Source: Paenibacillus rhizovicinus (GTDB taxonomy: Bacteria > Bacillota > Bacilli > Paenibacillales > Paenibacillaceae). Taken from it: DNA of 64,000 nt. Under the pieces are notes generated by a model that saw nothing but the letters and a program-made list of their open reading frames with translations, was not told the DNA's origin and did not search any database. Numbering within the stretch: position 1 is the first letter of the stretch; every line of letters starts with the position of its first letter. The translations under genes were made by a program, and so were the position numbers. The stretch spans positions 5,940,001 through 6,004,000 of the forward strand of contig NZ_CP048286.1 of NCBI RefSeq assembly GCF_010365285.1, read 5' to 3'. Below, piece by piece: positions 28,828 through 37,889 of this stretch.

Positions 28828-29844
28828 TTGAAGACGATTGAAGAACTGGAAGCGAAGCTTGCCGAGCCATCGGACGCACTCATTCAAGACATACGAAATA
28901 TCGAAGGGGACATTATGCTGCTCGGCGTCGGGGGCAAGATGGGACCGAGCTTGGCCCGATTATTGTTGAACGGGATCCGTCAGGCAGGCGTGAGCAAACG
29001 AGTGATCGGCGTATCCCGATTCTCCGAGCCTGGATTGCGGGAGCAGCTGGAAGCGGACGGCGTCGAGACGATCGCCTGCGATCTGTTGAACGACGAAGCG
29101 CTCCAAGCGCTGCCGGATGTTCCGAATGTCATCTACATGGCCGGCAACAAATTCGGCACGACCGGGAACGAATCGTTCACGTGGGCGATGAATGCCTATC
29201 TGCCCGGCCGGGTGGCCGAGAAGTACAGAAACTCGCGCATCGTCGTCTTCTCCTCGGGTAACGTGTATCCGTTCACGCCGGTCGGATACGGCGGCGCGAA
29301 CGAAGCGGTATCCCCGTCGCCGGTCGGCGAATATGGGCAGTCCTGTTTGGGACGCGAGCGTATTTTCGAGCATTTTGCCAAGAAGTATGAGATTCCGATG
29401 GTCATCTATCGGTTGAACTATGCGATCGATATGCGTTACGGCGTCCTGCTGGAGCTTGCCAAGTCGGTCAAAGCGGGCAAGCCGATCCAGCTGGCCATGG
29501 GCCATGCCAACGTGATCTGGCAGGGGGACGCGAACGAGATCGCGATCCGTTCTTTGCTCGCCTGCGAGACGCCGGTGAATTTCCTGAACGTGACGGGACC
29601 GGAGACGGTATCGATCCGCTGGGCGGCGGAGGAATTCGGCAAACGGCTCGGCACCGCGCCGGTCTTCGAAGGCGTGGAAGCGAGCGACGCTCTCCTGAAC
29701 AATGCCTCGAAATGCATGAAACGCTTCGGTTATCCGCGCGTTTCGCTGCTGCAAATGATCGACTGGGTGGCGGAATGGGTGGAAGCCGGCGGAGCGACGC
29801 TCAATAAGCCGACCCATTTCCAAGAGCGAAAGGGGAAATTTTAA
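28828..29844 (+). CDS. NAD-dependent epimerase/dehydratase-family protein
   Basis: 338-residue extended-SDR protein. The Rossmann site is LLGVGGKMGPSLARLLL (about residues 31-47). FSSGNVYPFTP matches the family's catalytic Ser region. The usual YxxxK is not intact: the tyrosine in EYGQSCLGRE is followed by Cys at the Lys position, so it may be a distinct oxidoreductase subgroup or a non-classical catalyst. Translation begins at TTG, 10 bases after GGGAG. Only 2 bp separate it from the DHDPS-family gene, so the pair surely functions together. Substrate unknown; sugar-acid or sugar-nucleotide derivatives are typical. Confidence 0.82.
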   Translation: MKTIEELEAKLAEPSDALIQDIRNIEGDIMLLGVGGKMGPSLARLLLNGIRQAGVSKRVIGVSRFSEPGLREQLEADGVETIACDLLNDEALQALPDVPNVIYMAGNKFGTTGNESFTWAMNAYLPGRVAEKYRNSRIVVFSSGNVYPFTPVGYGGANEAVSPSPVGEYGQSCLGRERIFEHFAKKYEIPMVIYRLNYAIDMRYGVLLELAKSVKAGKPIQLAMGHANVIWQGDANEIAIRSLLACETPVNFLNVTGPETVSIRWAAEEFGKRLGTAPVFEGVEASDALLNNASKCMKRFGYPRVSLLQMIDWVAEWVEAGGATLNKPTHFQERKGKF

Positions 29845-29846
29845 CG

Positions 29847-30914
29847 ATGCAAGCCGTACCGTCGCTTTCCCCTGAACAAAGCCGCGCGCTTCATGAAGGG
29901 CTCGTCATTCCCGCGCATCCGCTCGCGCTGGATGAACAACGGCAGCTCGATGCCGCGTCCCAACGGGCATTGACCCGCTATTACATGGCTGCCGGCGCAG
30001 GCGGCATCGCCGTCGGGGTCCATTCCACGCAATTCGAGATCCGCGACCCGCAGCACAATTTATACGAGACCGTGCTGCGCCTTGCTTCCGAAGAAGTCGA
30101 GCGCGTCGCGCTGCGGCGCCCGTTCATTCGGGTCGCAGGAATATGCGGACCTCTCGGGCAGGCGCTTGGCGAAGCGAAGCTTGCCGCCGCACTCGGCTAC
30201 GATGCGGGACTGCTCAGCATGGGCGGCTTGCAGGGCTTGTCGGAACAGGAGCTGTTGAACCGGACGGAGCGCGTCGCTGCCGTCATGCCGGTCATCGGAT
30301 TTTATTTGCAGCCTTCGGTCGGCGGCAGGGTGTTCAGCTTTGATTTCTGGCGGGCATTCGCCGATATTCCCGGCGTCGTCGCGATCAAGATGGCGCCGTT
30401 CAACCGCTATCAGACGATCGATGTGGTCCGCGCCGTCTGCTCCTCCGAGCGGCGGGATCAGATCGCGTTGTACACCGGCAACGATGATAATATCGTGAAC
30501 GATTTGCTGACGACGTATCGCTTCCAGGTCAACGGGCAATCGGTCGAGAAACGAATCGTCGGCGGTTTGCTCGGTCACTGGGCGGTATGGACGCAGAAGG
30601 CGGTCGAGCTGCTGGAGGAGATCAAGCGCGTCCGGCAGGAAGGGCAGATCTCGCCGGAATGGCTGACGCGCAATATCGCTGCGACGGAAGCGAACGCGGC
30701 GTTCTTCGATCCCGCCCACGGCTTCGCCGGCTGCATTCCCGGCATTCATGAAGTGCTCCGGAGGCAAGGCTTGATGCGGGGAACGTGGTGCCTGAACCCG
30801 CATGAGGAGCTGTCTCCCGGACAGAAGGAAGAGATCGATCGCGTTTACCGGGATTACCCGGAGCTGAACGATGACGAATTCGTGCGCGCGCATCTCGCGA
30901 AATGGCTGGCGTAA
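29847..30914 (+). CDS. Dihydrodipicolinate synthase-family aldolase
   Basis: 355-residue TIM-barrel enzyme of the DHDPS/N-acetylneuraminate-lyase superfamily, longer than the usual 290-300. The Schiff-base lysine is in GVVAIKMAPFNRY and the conserved Tyr lies in GFYLQPSVGG. The C-terminal extension (from about residue 290) is specific to this subgroup. It cleaves or forms a 2-keto acid; the true substrate is unknown. Coupled to the epimerase gene (2-bp gap), with AAAGGGG 10 bases before the ATG. The neighbouring sugar transporter and Gfo/Idh gene suggest catabolism of an unusual sugar or sugar acid rather than lysine synthesis. Confidence 0.85.
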   Translation: MQAVPSLSPEQSRALHEGLVIPAHPLALDEQRQLDAASQRALTRYYMAAGAGGIAVGVHSTQFEIRDPQHNLYETVLRLASEEVERVALRRPFIRVAGICGPLGQALGEAKLAAALGYDAGLLSMGGLQGLSEQELLNRTERVAAVMPVIGFYLQPSVGGRVFSFDFWRAFADIPGVVAIKMAPFNRYQTIDVVRAVCSSERRDQIALYTGNDDNIVNDLLTTYRFQVNGQSVEKRIVGGLLGHWAVWTQKAVELLEEIKRVRQEGQISPEWLTRNIAATEANAAFFDPAHGFAGCIPGIHEVLRRQGLMRGTWCLNPHEELSPGQKEEIDRVYRDYPELNDDEFVRAHLAKWLA

Positions 30915-30956
30915 GCAGCATGCTGTAATAATCATGATGGCTATTGCCAAACCGCA

Positions 30957-33206
30957 TTATTGTTTATGCTTCATCCTGAACTCACTTGGCGTCATGCTCG
31001 TAAATTTCTTGAACATCCGATTGAAGGAATTCATGTTCTGATAACCGACGCCGGCGGCAATCTCTTGAATGCGCGCGCCGGATTCCCGCAGCAGCGTCTT
31101 GGCATTCGCAACGCGAACTTCATTGACGTAGTCGATGAAGTTCTTTTGCGTTTTCTCTTTGAAATACGTCGAGAGATATCCGCTGGAGATGCCGAGCTTG
31201 TCCGCGACGATATCGAGCGTAATGTCTTGCGCGTAATGGCGCTCGAGGTATTGAACGACAAAGTCTACGATCGGATCCGCCGCTTCTTTGTGATCGCGGA
31301 TTAACAACGTCGCTTCGGTCACCGCGTTCGTGAAGAAGCGCTCGTAATCCTGAATTGTGTAGCATTCTTGCAATTGCTGCTGAGGGGACGGCAGCCGCTG
31401 GATAAACGGACTTTCTAAACTCAATGCGCGCAGCACGTTGAGAATGCGGCTCAATACATCGTTGGCGAACTGGGCGCAGCGGAGCGCTGTCGCTTGTTTG
31501 CGCTGCATCGCGCCCAGCGTCCTTCTGATCAACTGCAGCGTGTTCTCGCAATTGCCGGCGTACAAATGCAAGTTGAGCTCATATTCTTGCTCGACCGTGA
31601 TGACGAATTCCGGCGGGTTCTTGCGTCCCGGAGCGGACAGGATTTCCGTGCTGTCATGAATCGGGCGGTTGTTCAGCAGCGTCAGCGCCTGCTCGTAGGC
31701 GTCCGTGAATTCCGCGGGCTGATGATGCGTACCGCTGACTGCGATCGCGGCGAAATAGTAGTCCCGGTCAACTTCCATCATGCTGACGATCCGCTGCAGC
31801 GTGTCCAGGATAGGCGGGTTTTCCGGCGGAAGGAACACGATGGACAAGAGCTGGTCGGATTCAATCGGGAAAGTGAGCGAGTCGCGATGACGCCCGGCGA
31901 TGCAGAGATCTATGCATTCTTTCAGGTAGAAGACGGCCTGCTCCCGGTCGATGCCGATCTCGTCTTTGTAACGGCGCTTGAATTTCAATTCGTACAGGAC
32001 GAGCAGGTAGGGATTCGGATTGACGATCAATTCCTGAAGATCGGGCAAGTTCATCGTAATCTTCTTAATTCGGTTCGTAAGCGCGTAATATTGCAGCAGC
32101 GCTTTGCTGTCGTTCATCGATTGATGGATATTCCGGTTCGCTTCCAGCATGCTGCGAATGTTCTCGCCGATAAGCGCAAACTCTTTGATTCGGCTAGGCT
32201 GAGCGGCATGTCCGCCGATGCTTTGAATGGAACTGATGATTTTCTTGACCGGGCTGTGGAAGCGGATCGTGAACAAGATCGACGTAATGAGACCGATTGC
32301 CAGCGCTGCCAGCAGGACCGACCATAGCGTCAATCGGAGCCGGGAGATTTGGGACGTAATCTCTTCCAGCGGCACCGTGTTTACATAGGTAAACCCTGTA
32401 ACGGTTCCCTTCTTGTAAAAGTAATAATAGGACCCTTGGCGAATGGCGCCCTGCGCTCCTGTAAATGCGGGTAGCTGCTCGGAAGCCGTTAGCTGCGAAG
32501 CATAAACCGGCTGGCCGTCGGAATCGGCGATATAGAATTGCTTGTTAATGGACTGATGGAACGTTTGGAACAGCTTATTCGCGTCGATGAAGGCAATCAG
32601 GTAGAAATCGGGGTACAGCTTGTTTTTCACGATGAAGGAGAACAATTGCTTCGAAGAGGTGATTTCCTTGTTGAGGCCGATTTCCTCGAAATTCGCGGCA
32701 GGAAACAACCGAAAACCGTACGGGGAATCGAATTGTCCCTTCCAGAAGGCATACGGATAATTCGTACTGTGATAGAACTTCGTAAACATCGTCTGGGCCC
32801 GGGCCGTCCCGCCCTGCTCCAAGACGAGCGAATTGTCGTTGATGTACAGCATGAAGTTGTCCAAATATAATTTCGGAATCGACAGCACGCTGTTGATCTC
32901 GTTGCGCACGATATAGTTGGAAGCGGCGTAGTCTTCGTGGTTTTTGGCGAGCGTCTGAACGCTGTCCCGGAAATAGAAACCGAGTGACAGCTTATAGAGC
33001 AGCTCGAAATAGCTTTCATAGTTTTCGGTCGTATGGTCCAAGTTGACGTCGTTGTACTTGATGATCTCGTCGCGGATGTTGTTCTGGTAGAAAGAGAAGG
33101 AGAAGTAGTTGAACGAAAGCAGCAGCAGGATAACGGCCAGGAACGAAATGAACAGTTGGGTGAACAGCGAATTAGTGCCGAGTTTGAAACGAAAGATCGT
33201 GCGCAT
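30957..33206 (-). CDS. Membrane-bound AraC-family regulator (sensor plus helix-turn-helix)
   Basis: 749-residue one-component regulator of the Paenibacillus type. A first helix (LFTQLFISFLAVILLLLSF) is followed by an extracellular Cache-like sensor of about 250 residues and a second helix near residue 290 (LWSVLLAALAIGLITSILF). A linker leads to the C-terminal AraC DNA-binding domain (HYAQDITLDIVADKLGISSGYLSTYFKEK; IAAGVGYQNMNSFNRMFKK). AAGGAAG lies 6 bases before the ATG. It is divergent from the LplB-type permease gene and convergent with the aldolase gene. It presumably senses the sugar, or its binding protein, outside the cell and activates the transporter operon. Confidence 0.93.
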   Translation of the reverse strand: MRTIFRFKLGTNSLFTQLFISFLAVILLLLSFNYFSFSFYQNNIRDEIIKYNDVNLDHTTENYESYFELLYKLSLGFYFRDSVQTLAKNHEDYAASNYIVRNEINSVLSIPKLYLDNFMLYINDNSLVLEQGGTARAQTMFTKFYHSTNYPYAFWKGQFDSPYGFRLFPAANFEEIGLNKEITSSKQLFSFIVKNKLYPDFYLIAFIDANKLFQTFHQSINKQFYIADSDGQPVYASQLTASEQLPAFTGAQGAIRQGSYYYFYKKGTVTGFTYVNTVPLEEITSQISRLRLTLWSVLLAALAIGLITSILFTIRFHSPVKKIISSIQSIGGHAAQPSRIKEFALIGENIRSMLEANRNIHQSMNDSKALLQYYALTNRIKKITMNLPDLQELIVNPNPYLLVLYELKFKRRYKDEIGIDREQAVFYLKECIDLCIAGRHRDSLTFPIESDQLLSIVFLPPENPPILDTLQRIVSMMEVDRDYYFAAIAVSGTHHQPAEFTDAYEQALTLLNNRPIHDSTEILSAPGRKNPPEFVITVEQEYELNLHLYAGNCENTLQLIRRTLGAMQRKQATALRCAQFANDVLSRILNVLRALSLESPFIQRLPSPQQQLQECYTIQDYERFFTNAVTEATLLIRDHKEAADPIVDFVVQYLERHYAQDITLDIVADKLGISSGYLSTYFKEKTQKNFIDYVNEVRVANAKTLLRESGARIQEIAAGVGYQNMNSFNRMFKKFTSMTPSEFRMKHKQ

Positions 33207-33436
33207 CGCTCACTTCCTTTCCGTCAATCGGTCTGATTTTCATCTTTATCACTGATTTGCGAAAGGCTGCAACCGGGGAGGAAATATGGAATTGCGACGA
33301 TATCGCCTGGTGCGGCACGGGCCGTATAATCGTCTCAAGCTCCGGGGCTTGCATCTAAGATATATCAGCGGCTTACGGAAAATCAACCCCGTTTACTAGG
33401 GCTGCGCGCCTGATAGAGAGGAGGGAAAGAAACGGA

Positions 33437-34360
33437 ATGATGCCGGAAGGAAGATCGAATCGTTTGATGCGGAAGCTGAACAAAGACAAATATTTGCTCC
33501 TCATGCAGCTGCCATGTCTGATCTATTATTTGGTTTTCCGCTATGCGCCGATGTTCGGGCTGGTCATATCCTTCAAGAATTACAATTTGTTCAAAGGGGT
33601 ATGGGCGAGTCCATGGGTAGGGTTGAAATATTACCGGACGTTTCTGAACAGCCCGGATTTCTTCGAACTGCTGAGCAACACGGTGCTGCTCGGCGTGACG
33701 AAGCTGGCGTTCGCCTTCCCGGCCCCGATCATACTGGCCTTGCTCCTGAACGAAGTGACGGCCACGTTCTTGAAGCGCTTCGTGCAGACGGTGAGCTACT
33801 TGCCCCACTTCATCTCCAACGTGGTCGTGGCGAGCATGGTGCTCACGTTCTTATCGCCTTCCACGGGCGTGGTGAACCACTATTTGAAGGTACTCGGATT
33901 TCACCCGGTCAACTTCATGTCCGAGCCCGGCTGGTTCAGGCCGGTGTACGTCCTGTCGGAAATTTGGCAGCATGTCGGCTGGGAAACGATCATCTATTTG
34001 GCCGCGCTGACGGCCATCGATCCGCAGCTGTACGAGGCGGCGCGCATCGATGGCGCGAACAGGTGGAGACAGACGCTGAACATCACGCTGCCCTGCATGG
34101 CGCCGACCATTATTATTTTGTTCATTTTCAATGTCGGCGACGTTCTGGACATCGGCTTCGAGAAGGTGTTCCTGCTGGCGAGTCCTGCGATCTACAGCAC
34201 CGCCGATATTATCAGCACGTACGTGTATCGCGTCGGCCTCAGCCAAGGCAATTACAGCTATGCCGCTTCCATCGATCTGTTCACCGCGATCATCAGTCTG
34301 ATCTTCGTGTTCACGGCGAATTTCCTGGCCCGCAAATTCAGCGAGCACAGTATATGGTAG
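33437..34360 (+). CDS. ABC sugar permease, LplB type
   Basis: 307-residue inner membrane component of a CUT1 carbohydrate importer with six helices. The EAA loop that contacts the ATPase reads EAARIDGANRWRQTLNITLP. YAPMFGLVISFKNYNLFKG near the N-terminus is typical of the LplB/polysaccharide permeases. GGAGGG lies 11 bases before the first ATG of a pair. It heads an operon with the second permease and the binding protein. No ATPase gene is present, so a shared MsmX-like ATPase elsewhere is expected. Confidence 0.94.
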   Translation: MMPEGRSNRLMRKLNKDKYLLLMQLPCLIYYLVFRYAPMFGLVISFKNYNLFKGVWASPWVGLKYYRTFLNSPDFFELLSNTVLLGVTKLAFAFPAPIILALLLNEVTATFLKRFVQTVSYLPHFISNVVVASMVLTFLSPSTGVVNHYLKVLGFHPVNFMSEPGWFRPVYVLSEIWQHVGWETIIYLAALTAIDPQLYEAARIDGANRWRQTLNITLPCMAPTIIILFIFNVGDVLDIGFEKVFLLASPAIYSTADIISTYVYRVGLSQGNYSYAASIDLFTAIISLIFVFTANFLARKFSEHSIW

Positions 34361-34376
34361 GAGGATGAGCATCGGA

Positions 34377-35246
34377 ATGAAGAAGCCGCAATTCTCGTTC
34401 ATGTCGCTCGCGATCGGGCTCGTCCTGCTCCTGCTGGCGGCCAGCATGATCTATCCGTTCCTGTATATGCTTGCGGTCTCCTTGAGCGGCGACAAGTATG
34501 TCATCAAGGGTGCCGTGACCCTCATACCGAAAGGACTCAATACCAAAGTATACCGCATCGTGCTGGACGACCCGCGGATATTCACGGCCTACCGCAACAC
34601 GATTCTGTACGTCTTCGTCGGCACTGCGATATCGCTGGCCGCGACGTCGCTCGGGGCATACGCGCTGTCGAAGAAGAACATGCTGTTCCACACGGCATTC
34701 ACGTACCTCATCGTGTTCACGATGTTTTTCGGCGGGGGCATGATTCCGACGTTTCTCGTCGTGCGGGGGCTCGGCCTCGTGGATTCGATCTGGGGCATGG
34801 TCCTTCCGACCGCGATCAGCACATGGAATCTGATCATCATGCGCACCTTCTTCGCCGGATTTCCATCCGAGCTTGAGGAGTCGGGCAAGATCGACGGCTT
34901 GAACGACTTTCAAGTTTTTTATTATCTGGTCATGCCCGTGACGAAGGCGATATTTGCCACCATCGGCTTGTTCTACGCGGTCGGCATCTGGAACAATTTC
35001 TACTCGGCGCTGCTCTATTTGCGCAGTCAGGAACATTTTCCGCTTCAGGTCGTGCTGCGGAACATCATCCTGGCAGGCCAGGTGCGAAGCTCCAACGTAA
35101 CCAGCGTAGGAGGGGATCAGCTCGTCGTCGAAGAATCTTTGAAATACGCCGTCATTATGGTATCGACGCTGCCGATTCTCCTCGTGTACCCTTTCCTGCA
35201 GAAGTATTTCGTCAAAGGCGCCATGATCGGATCTGTTAAAGGATAA
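34377..35246 (+). CDS. ABC sugar permease, YtcP type
   Basis: 289-residue second CUT1 permease with six helices. The EAA-loop equivalent is ELEESGKIDGLNDFQVFYYLVMP, and FTMFFGGGMIPTFLVVR is the YtcP hallmark. The ATG at 34377 is 12 bases after AGGAGG; the ATG at 34365 directly abuts that site and is unlikely. It starts about 16 bp after the LplB-type gene and pairs with it as a heterodimer. Confidence 0.93.
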   Translation: MKKPQFSFMSLAIGLVLLLLAASMIYPFLYMLAVSLSGDKYVIKGAVTLIPKGLNTKVYRIVLDDPRIFTAYRNTILYVFVGTAISLAATSLGAYALSKKNMLFHTAFTYLIVFTMFFGGGMIPTFLVVRGLGLVDSIWGMVLPTAISTWNLIIMRTFFAGFPSELEESGKIDGLNDFQVFYYLVMPVTKAIFATIGLFYAVGIWNNFYSALLYLRSQEHFPLQVVLRNIILAGQVRSSNVTSVGGDQLVVEESLKYAVIMVSTLPILLVYPFLQKYFVKGAMIGSVKG

Positions 35247-35269
35247 CATTGACAAGAGGAGAAATGTAT

Positions 35270-36856
35270 ATGGGAAAAGGCTTCTCATTGCTTGCCGCAC
35301 CCATCTTGGTGATTTCCTTGCTGACTGCCTGTTCCGGGAATAATAATGGCGGCGGATCTGCTTCTGACGATAATGAATCGGGCAATGTTTCCACGCCGGC
35401 TCCAGCGAAAACCGATGATCCTGCGTCGACTAATACTACGGCTAATACGCCGGCATTGCCGGACAAAACCTTCTCGTTCCTAGATATTTCGCATCCCAGC
35501 TGGCCGTACGACCAGAACTGGCTCGTCTGGAAGCTGTTGAAGGAGAAGACGGGCGTCTCCTTCAAAGTCGAAGTCCCTTCCGGCCTAATGGCCGATGCGT
35601 TAAGCTTCGCGATCGCTTCGGGCGACTTGCCCGACGTGATGTACACCGAAGACAAGAGCCTTGCGGACAAGTACGGCCAGATGGGCGCGCTCGCTAACAT
35701 CTTGGACTATACAGACATCATGCCGAATTTCAAGCAATGGATGGAGACCTATCCGAACGATACTCGCAACGCGATCGCCGCCGACGGCAAAATGTACGAG
35801 TTCCCGAATCAAGGCATCGGCGAAACGAACCGCATGATCTGGATGTATCGCGAAGACGTGTTCAAGAAGCTGAATTTGTCCCCGCCGCAGAACTGGGATG
35901 AATTGTATACGGTGCTGCAGGCGCTCAAGAAGGCCTACCCGGACAGCTATCCGCTCAGCTGGCGGGACGGGCTGGCTTATTTGCTTAATTTCGGGGCTTC
36001 GTTCAATACCTCGCGCGATTTCTATTACGATTTCGATACGCAAACCTGGAAATACGCGCCGCTTGACGACAATTACAAGACGATGATTCAGTACTTGAAC
36101 AAGTTCTATAAAGAAGGGCTTATTCCGCCAGACTTCCTCTCGATCGACACGAAGCAGTGGCAGGATCTCATGTCGACGGACAAAGCGTTCATCACGCTCG
36201 ATTACATCGGCCGGATCGACTTCTACAACACGCCGCTGCGTCAGGACAATCCGGATTACAACCTGCTGTTCATGCCGCCGCCGGAAGGCGTGCCGGGTTC
36301 GCAGAAGAACGCGTTCACGCAGTTCGACCAAGCGGGCATGATGGTGGCTTCCTCGTCCAAGAACGTGAAGGACATCATGAAATATTTCGATTTCCTCTAT
36401 TCGGAGGAAGGGAAAAACATGCTCAGCTGGGGCGAAGAAGGCAAGACGTACACGGTCAAGGACGGCAAGAACGTCTTCAATCCGGATTACACGACGGTCG
36501 CCGATTTGCGGAAGAAGACGGGCTTGTCTACTGACGGCGTATACACCTGGTTCGATTACGACGCTCATTTGTCGCTCTCGTCCAAGGAGCTCGCATCGGC
36601 CTACGAAGAGGCAAGGAAGTACGATTCCGTCCAACAGCCGATGCCATCCCTGACGCAAGCGGAGCTGGATGATACGAGCGTGGAGATGACGTCGATCCAG
36701 AAGTTCCGCGACGAGAACGTGTCGAAGTTCATTTTGGGCACCCGCAGCTTCGGCGAGTGGGATAAATACGCGGAAGATTTGAAAGCACTCGGCGTCGATC
36801 ATGTGGCGTCGATCTATAAACAAGCCTACGAGCGTGCGATGCAAGCCGCGCAATAA
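35270..36856 (+). CDS. Extracellular solute-binding lipoprotein, LplA type
   Basis: 528-residue lipid-anchored binding protein. The signal ends at LLTAC (Cys about residue 20), followed by a Gly/Ser/Asn-rich tether. The mature part is a family 1 solute-binding fold (NWDELYTVLQALKKAYPDSYP; PVEDKSFAIASGDLPDV-like region near residue 100). Length matches the Lpl-type oligosaccharide binding proteins of about 530 residues. GAGGAG is 8 bases before the ATG. It delivers an unknown oligosaccharide to the two permeases. Confidence 0.92.
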   Translation: MGKGFSLLAAPILVISLLTACSGNNNGGGSASDDNESGNVSTPAPAKTDDPASTNTTANTPALPDKTFSFLDISHPSWPYDQNWLVWKLLKEKTGVSFKVEVPSGLMADALSFAIASGDLPDVMYTEDKSLADKYGQMGALANILDYTDIMPNFKQWMETYPNDTRNAIAADGKMYEFPNQGIGETNRMIWMYREDVFKKLNLSPPQNWDELYTVLQALKKAYPDSYPLSWRDGLAYLLNFGASFNTSRDFYYDFDTQTWKYAPLDDNYKTMIQYLNKFYKEGLIPPDFLSIDTKQWQDLMSTDKAFITLDYIGRIDFYNTPLRQDNPDYNLLFMPPPEGVPGSQKNAFTQFDQAGMMVASSSKNVKDIMKYFDFLYSEEGKNMLSWGEEGKTYTVKDGKNVFNPDYTTVADLRKKTGLSTDGVYTWFDYDAHLSLSSKELASAYEEARKYDSVQQPMPSLTQAELDDTSVEMTSIQKFRDENVSKFILGTRSFGEWDKYAEDLKALGVDHVASIYKQAYERAMQAAQ

Positions 36857-36881
36857 TCGTTTCGGAGATAAGGAGCTTACG

Positions 36882-37889
36882 ATGAGACATAGAGTCGTTA
36901 TAATTGGAGCGGGCAACATTGCGGTGTCCCACCTGGAGGCGCTGCGCAAGATGACGCGGCTGGAAGCGGTCGCCGTGGCCGACGTGCAGGAGCAGCGGGC
37001 GAGTAAGCTGGCGGACGAATACGGCATTCATGCGTACGCCGACTACCGGGCGATGATCGAGCAGGAGAAGCCGGATGTCGCGGTCATCACGCTGCCTCAC
37101 TTCCTGCACAAGGAGGCCGCCGTTTGGTGCGCGGAAGCGGGATGCCATATCCTGCTGGAGAAGCCGATGGCGCTGAATGCGGCGGAATGCGACGAAATCA
37201 TCGCCGCGGTGAAAGCATCCCAGGTCCGGCTGCTGGTGGGTCACACCCAGCATTACTTGCCCGAGAACCGGAAGGCGGCTCAGCTCATTCGTCAAGGCGA
37301 TCTCGGCGAATTGCTGATGATCAACGACACGCGGCATATGCATTATTACCGGGACTCCCGCCCGGATTGGTTTCTGGAGCAAGCGAAAGCAGGCGGAGGC
37401 ATACTGACGAATCTCGGCTCGCATTCGCTTGACAAAATCCAATGGTTCGGCGGAGCCCCGATCGCTAAAGTGCGCGCATCGGTCAGTTATTTCGGACCGC
37501 GCGGGGACGTGGAGGGCAGCGGTCTCGTCTATCTCGAGAACGAGAACGGGCTGCCTGCCACCATCTCGCAATCCGGTTACGCCGTCGTGCCGCGCAACGA
37601 AACGGAGCTTGTCTTCACGAAAGGGATGCTGAAGGTGTTGTCGGGACAGAGCCTCTGGATCAGCGAGGGCGAAACCTACGTTCAGGTACCCGTAGAGGAT
37701 CAGACGGATCCTTTCATCCTGCAATTCGAGGATTTAATCGACCATATCGAGACCGGCAAACCGCTCGCCTGCTCAATGGAATATTCGCGAAGCATCGTTG
37801 CGGCTGTCGACGCGATCTATGCATCGCATGCGAACAAGACGGAGTGGACGGTAAGGAGCGATGGCCATGCAATACATCCCGCTGAGTGA
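36882..37889 (+). CDS. Gfo/Idh/MocA-family oxidoreductase
   Basis: 335-residue NAD(P)-dependent sugar or cyclitol dehydrogenase. The N-terminal Rossmann motif is VIIGAGNIAVSHLEAL, and the family signature EKPMALNAAECD carries the active-site Lys. GGILTNLGSHSLDKIQWF contains the conserved His. AAGGAG is 6 bases before the ATG. It follows the binding-protein gene in the same operon and overlaps the next gene by 23 bp, so it probably oxidises the imported sugar or its derivative. Confidence 0.9.
   Translation: MRHRVVIIGAGNIAVSHLEALRKMTRLEAVAVADVQEQRASKLADEYGIHAYADYRAMIEQEKPDVAVITLPHFLHKEAAVWCAEAGCHILLEKPMALNAAECDEIIAAVKASQVRLLVGHTQHYLPENRKAAQLIRQGDLGELLMINDTRHMHYYRDSRPDWFLEQAKAGGGILTNLGSHSLDKIQWFGGAPIAKVRASVSYFGPRGDVEGSGLVYLENENGLPATISQSGYAVVPRNETELVFTKGMLKVLSGQSLWISEGETYVQVPVEDQTDPFILQFEDLIDHIETGKPLACSMEYSRSIVAAVDAIYASHANKTEWTVRSDGHAIHPAE

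Noticed and set aside
35600..37027. 475-codon reverse frame opposite the LplA-type binding protein
   Set aside because: Antisense to a well-supported lipoprotein gene; composition is Arg/Val/Leu-rich without domains.
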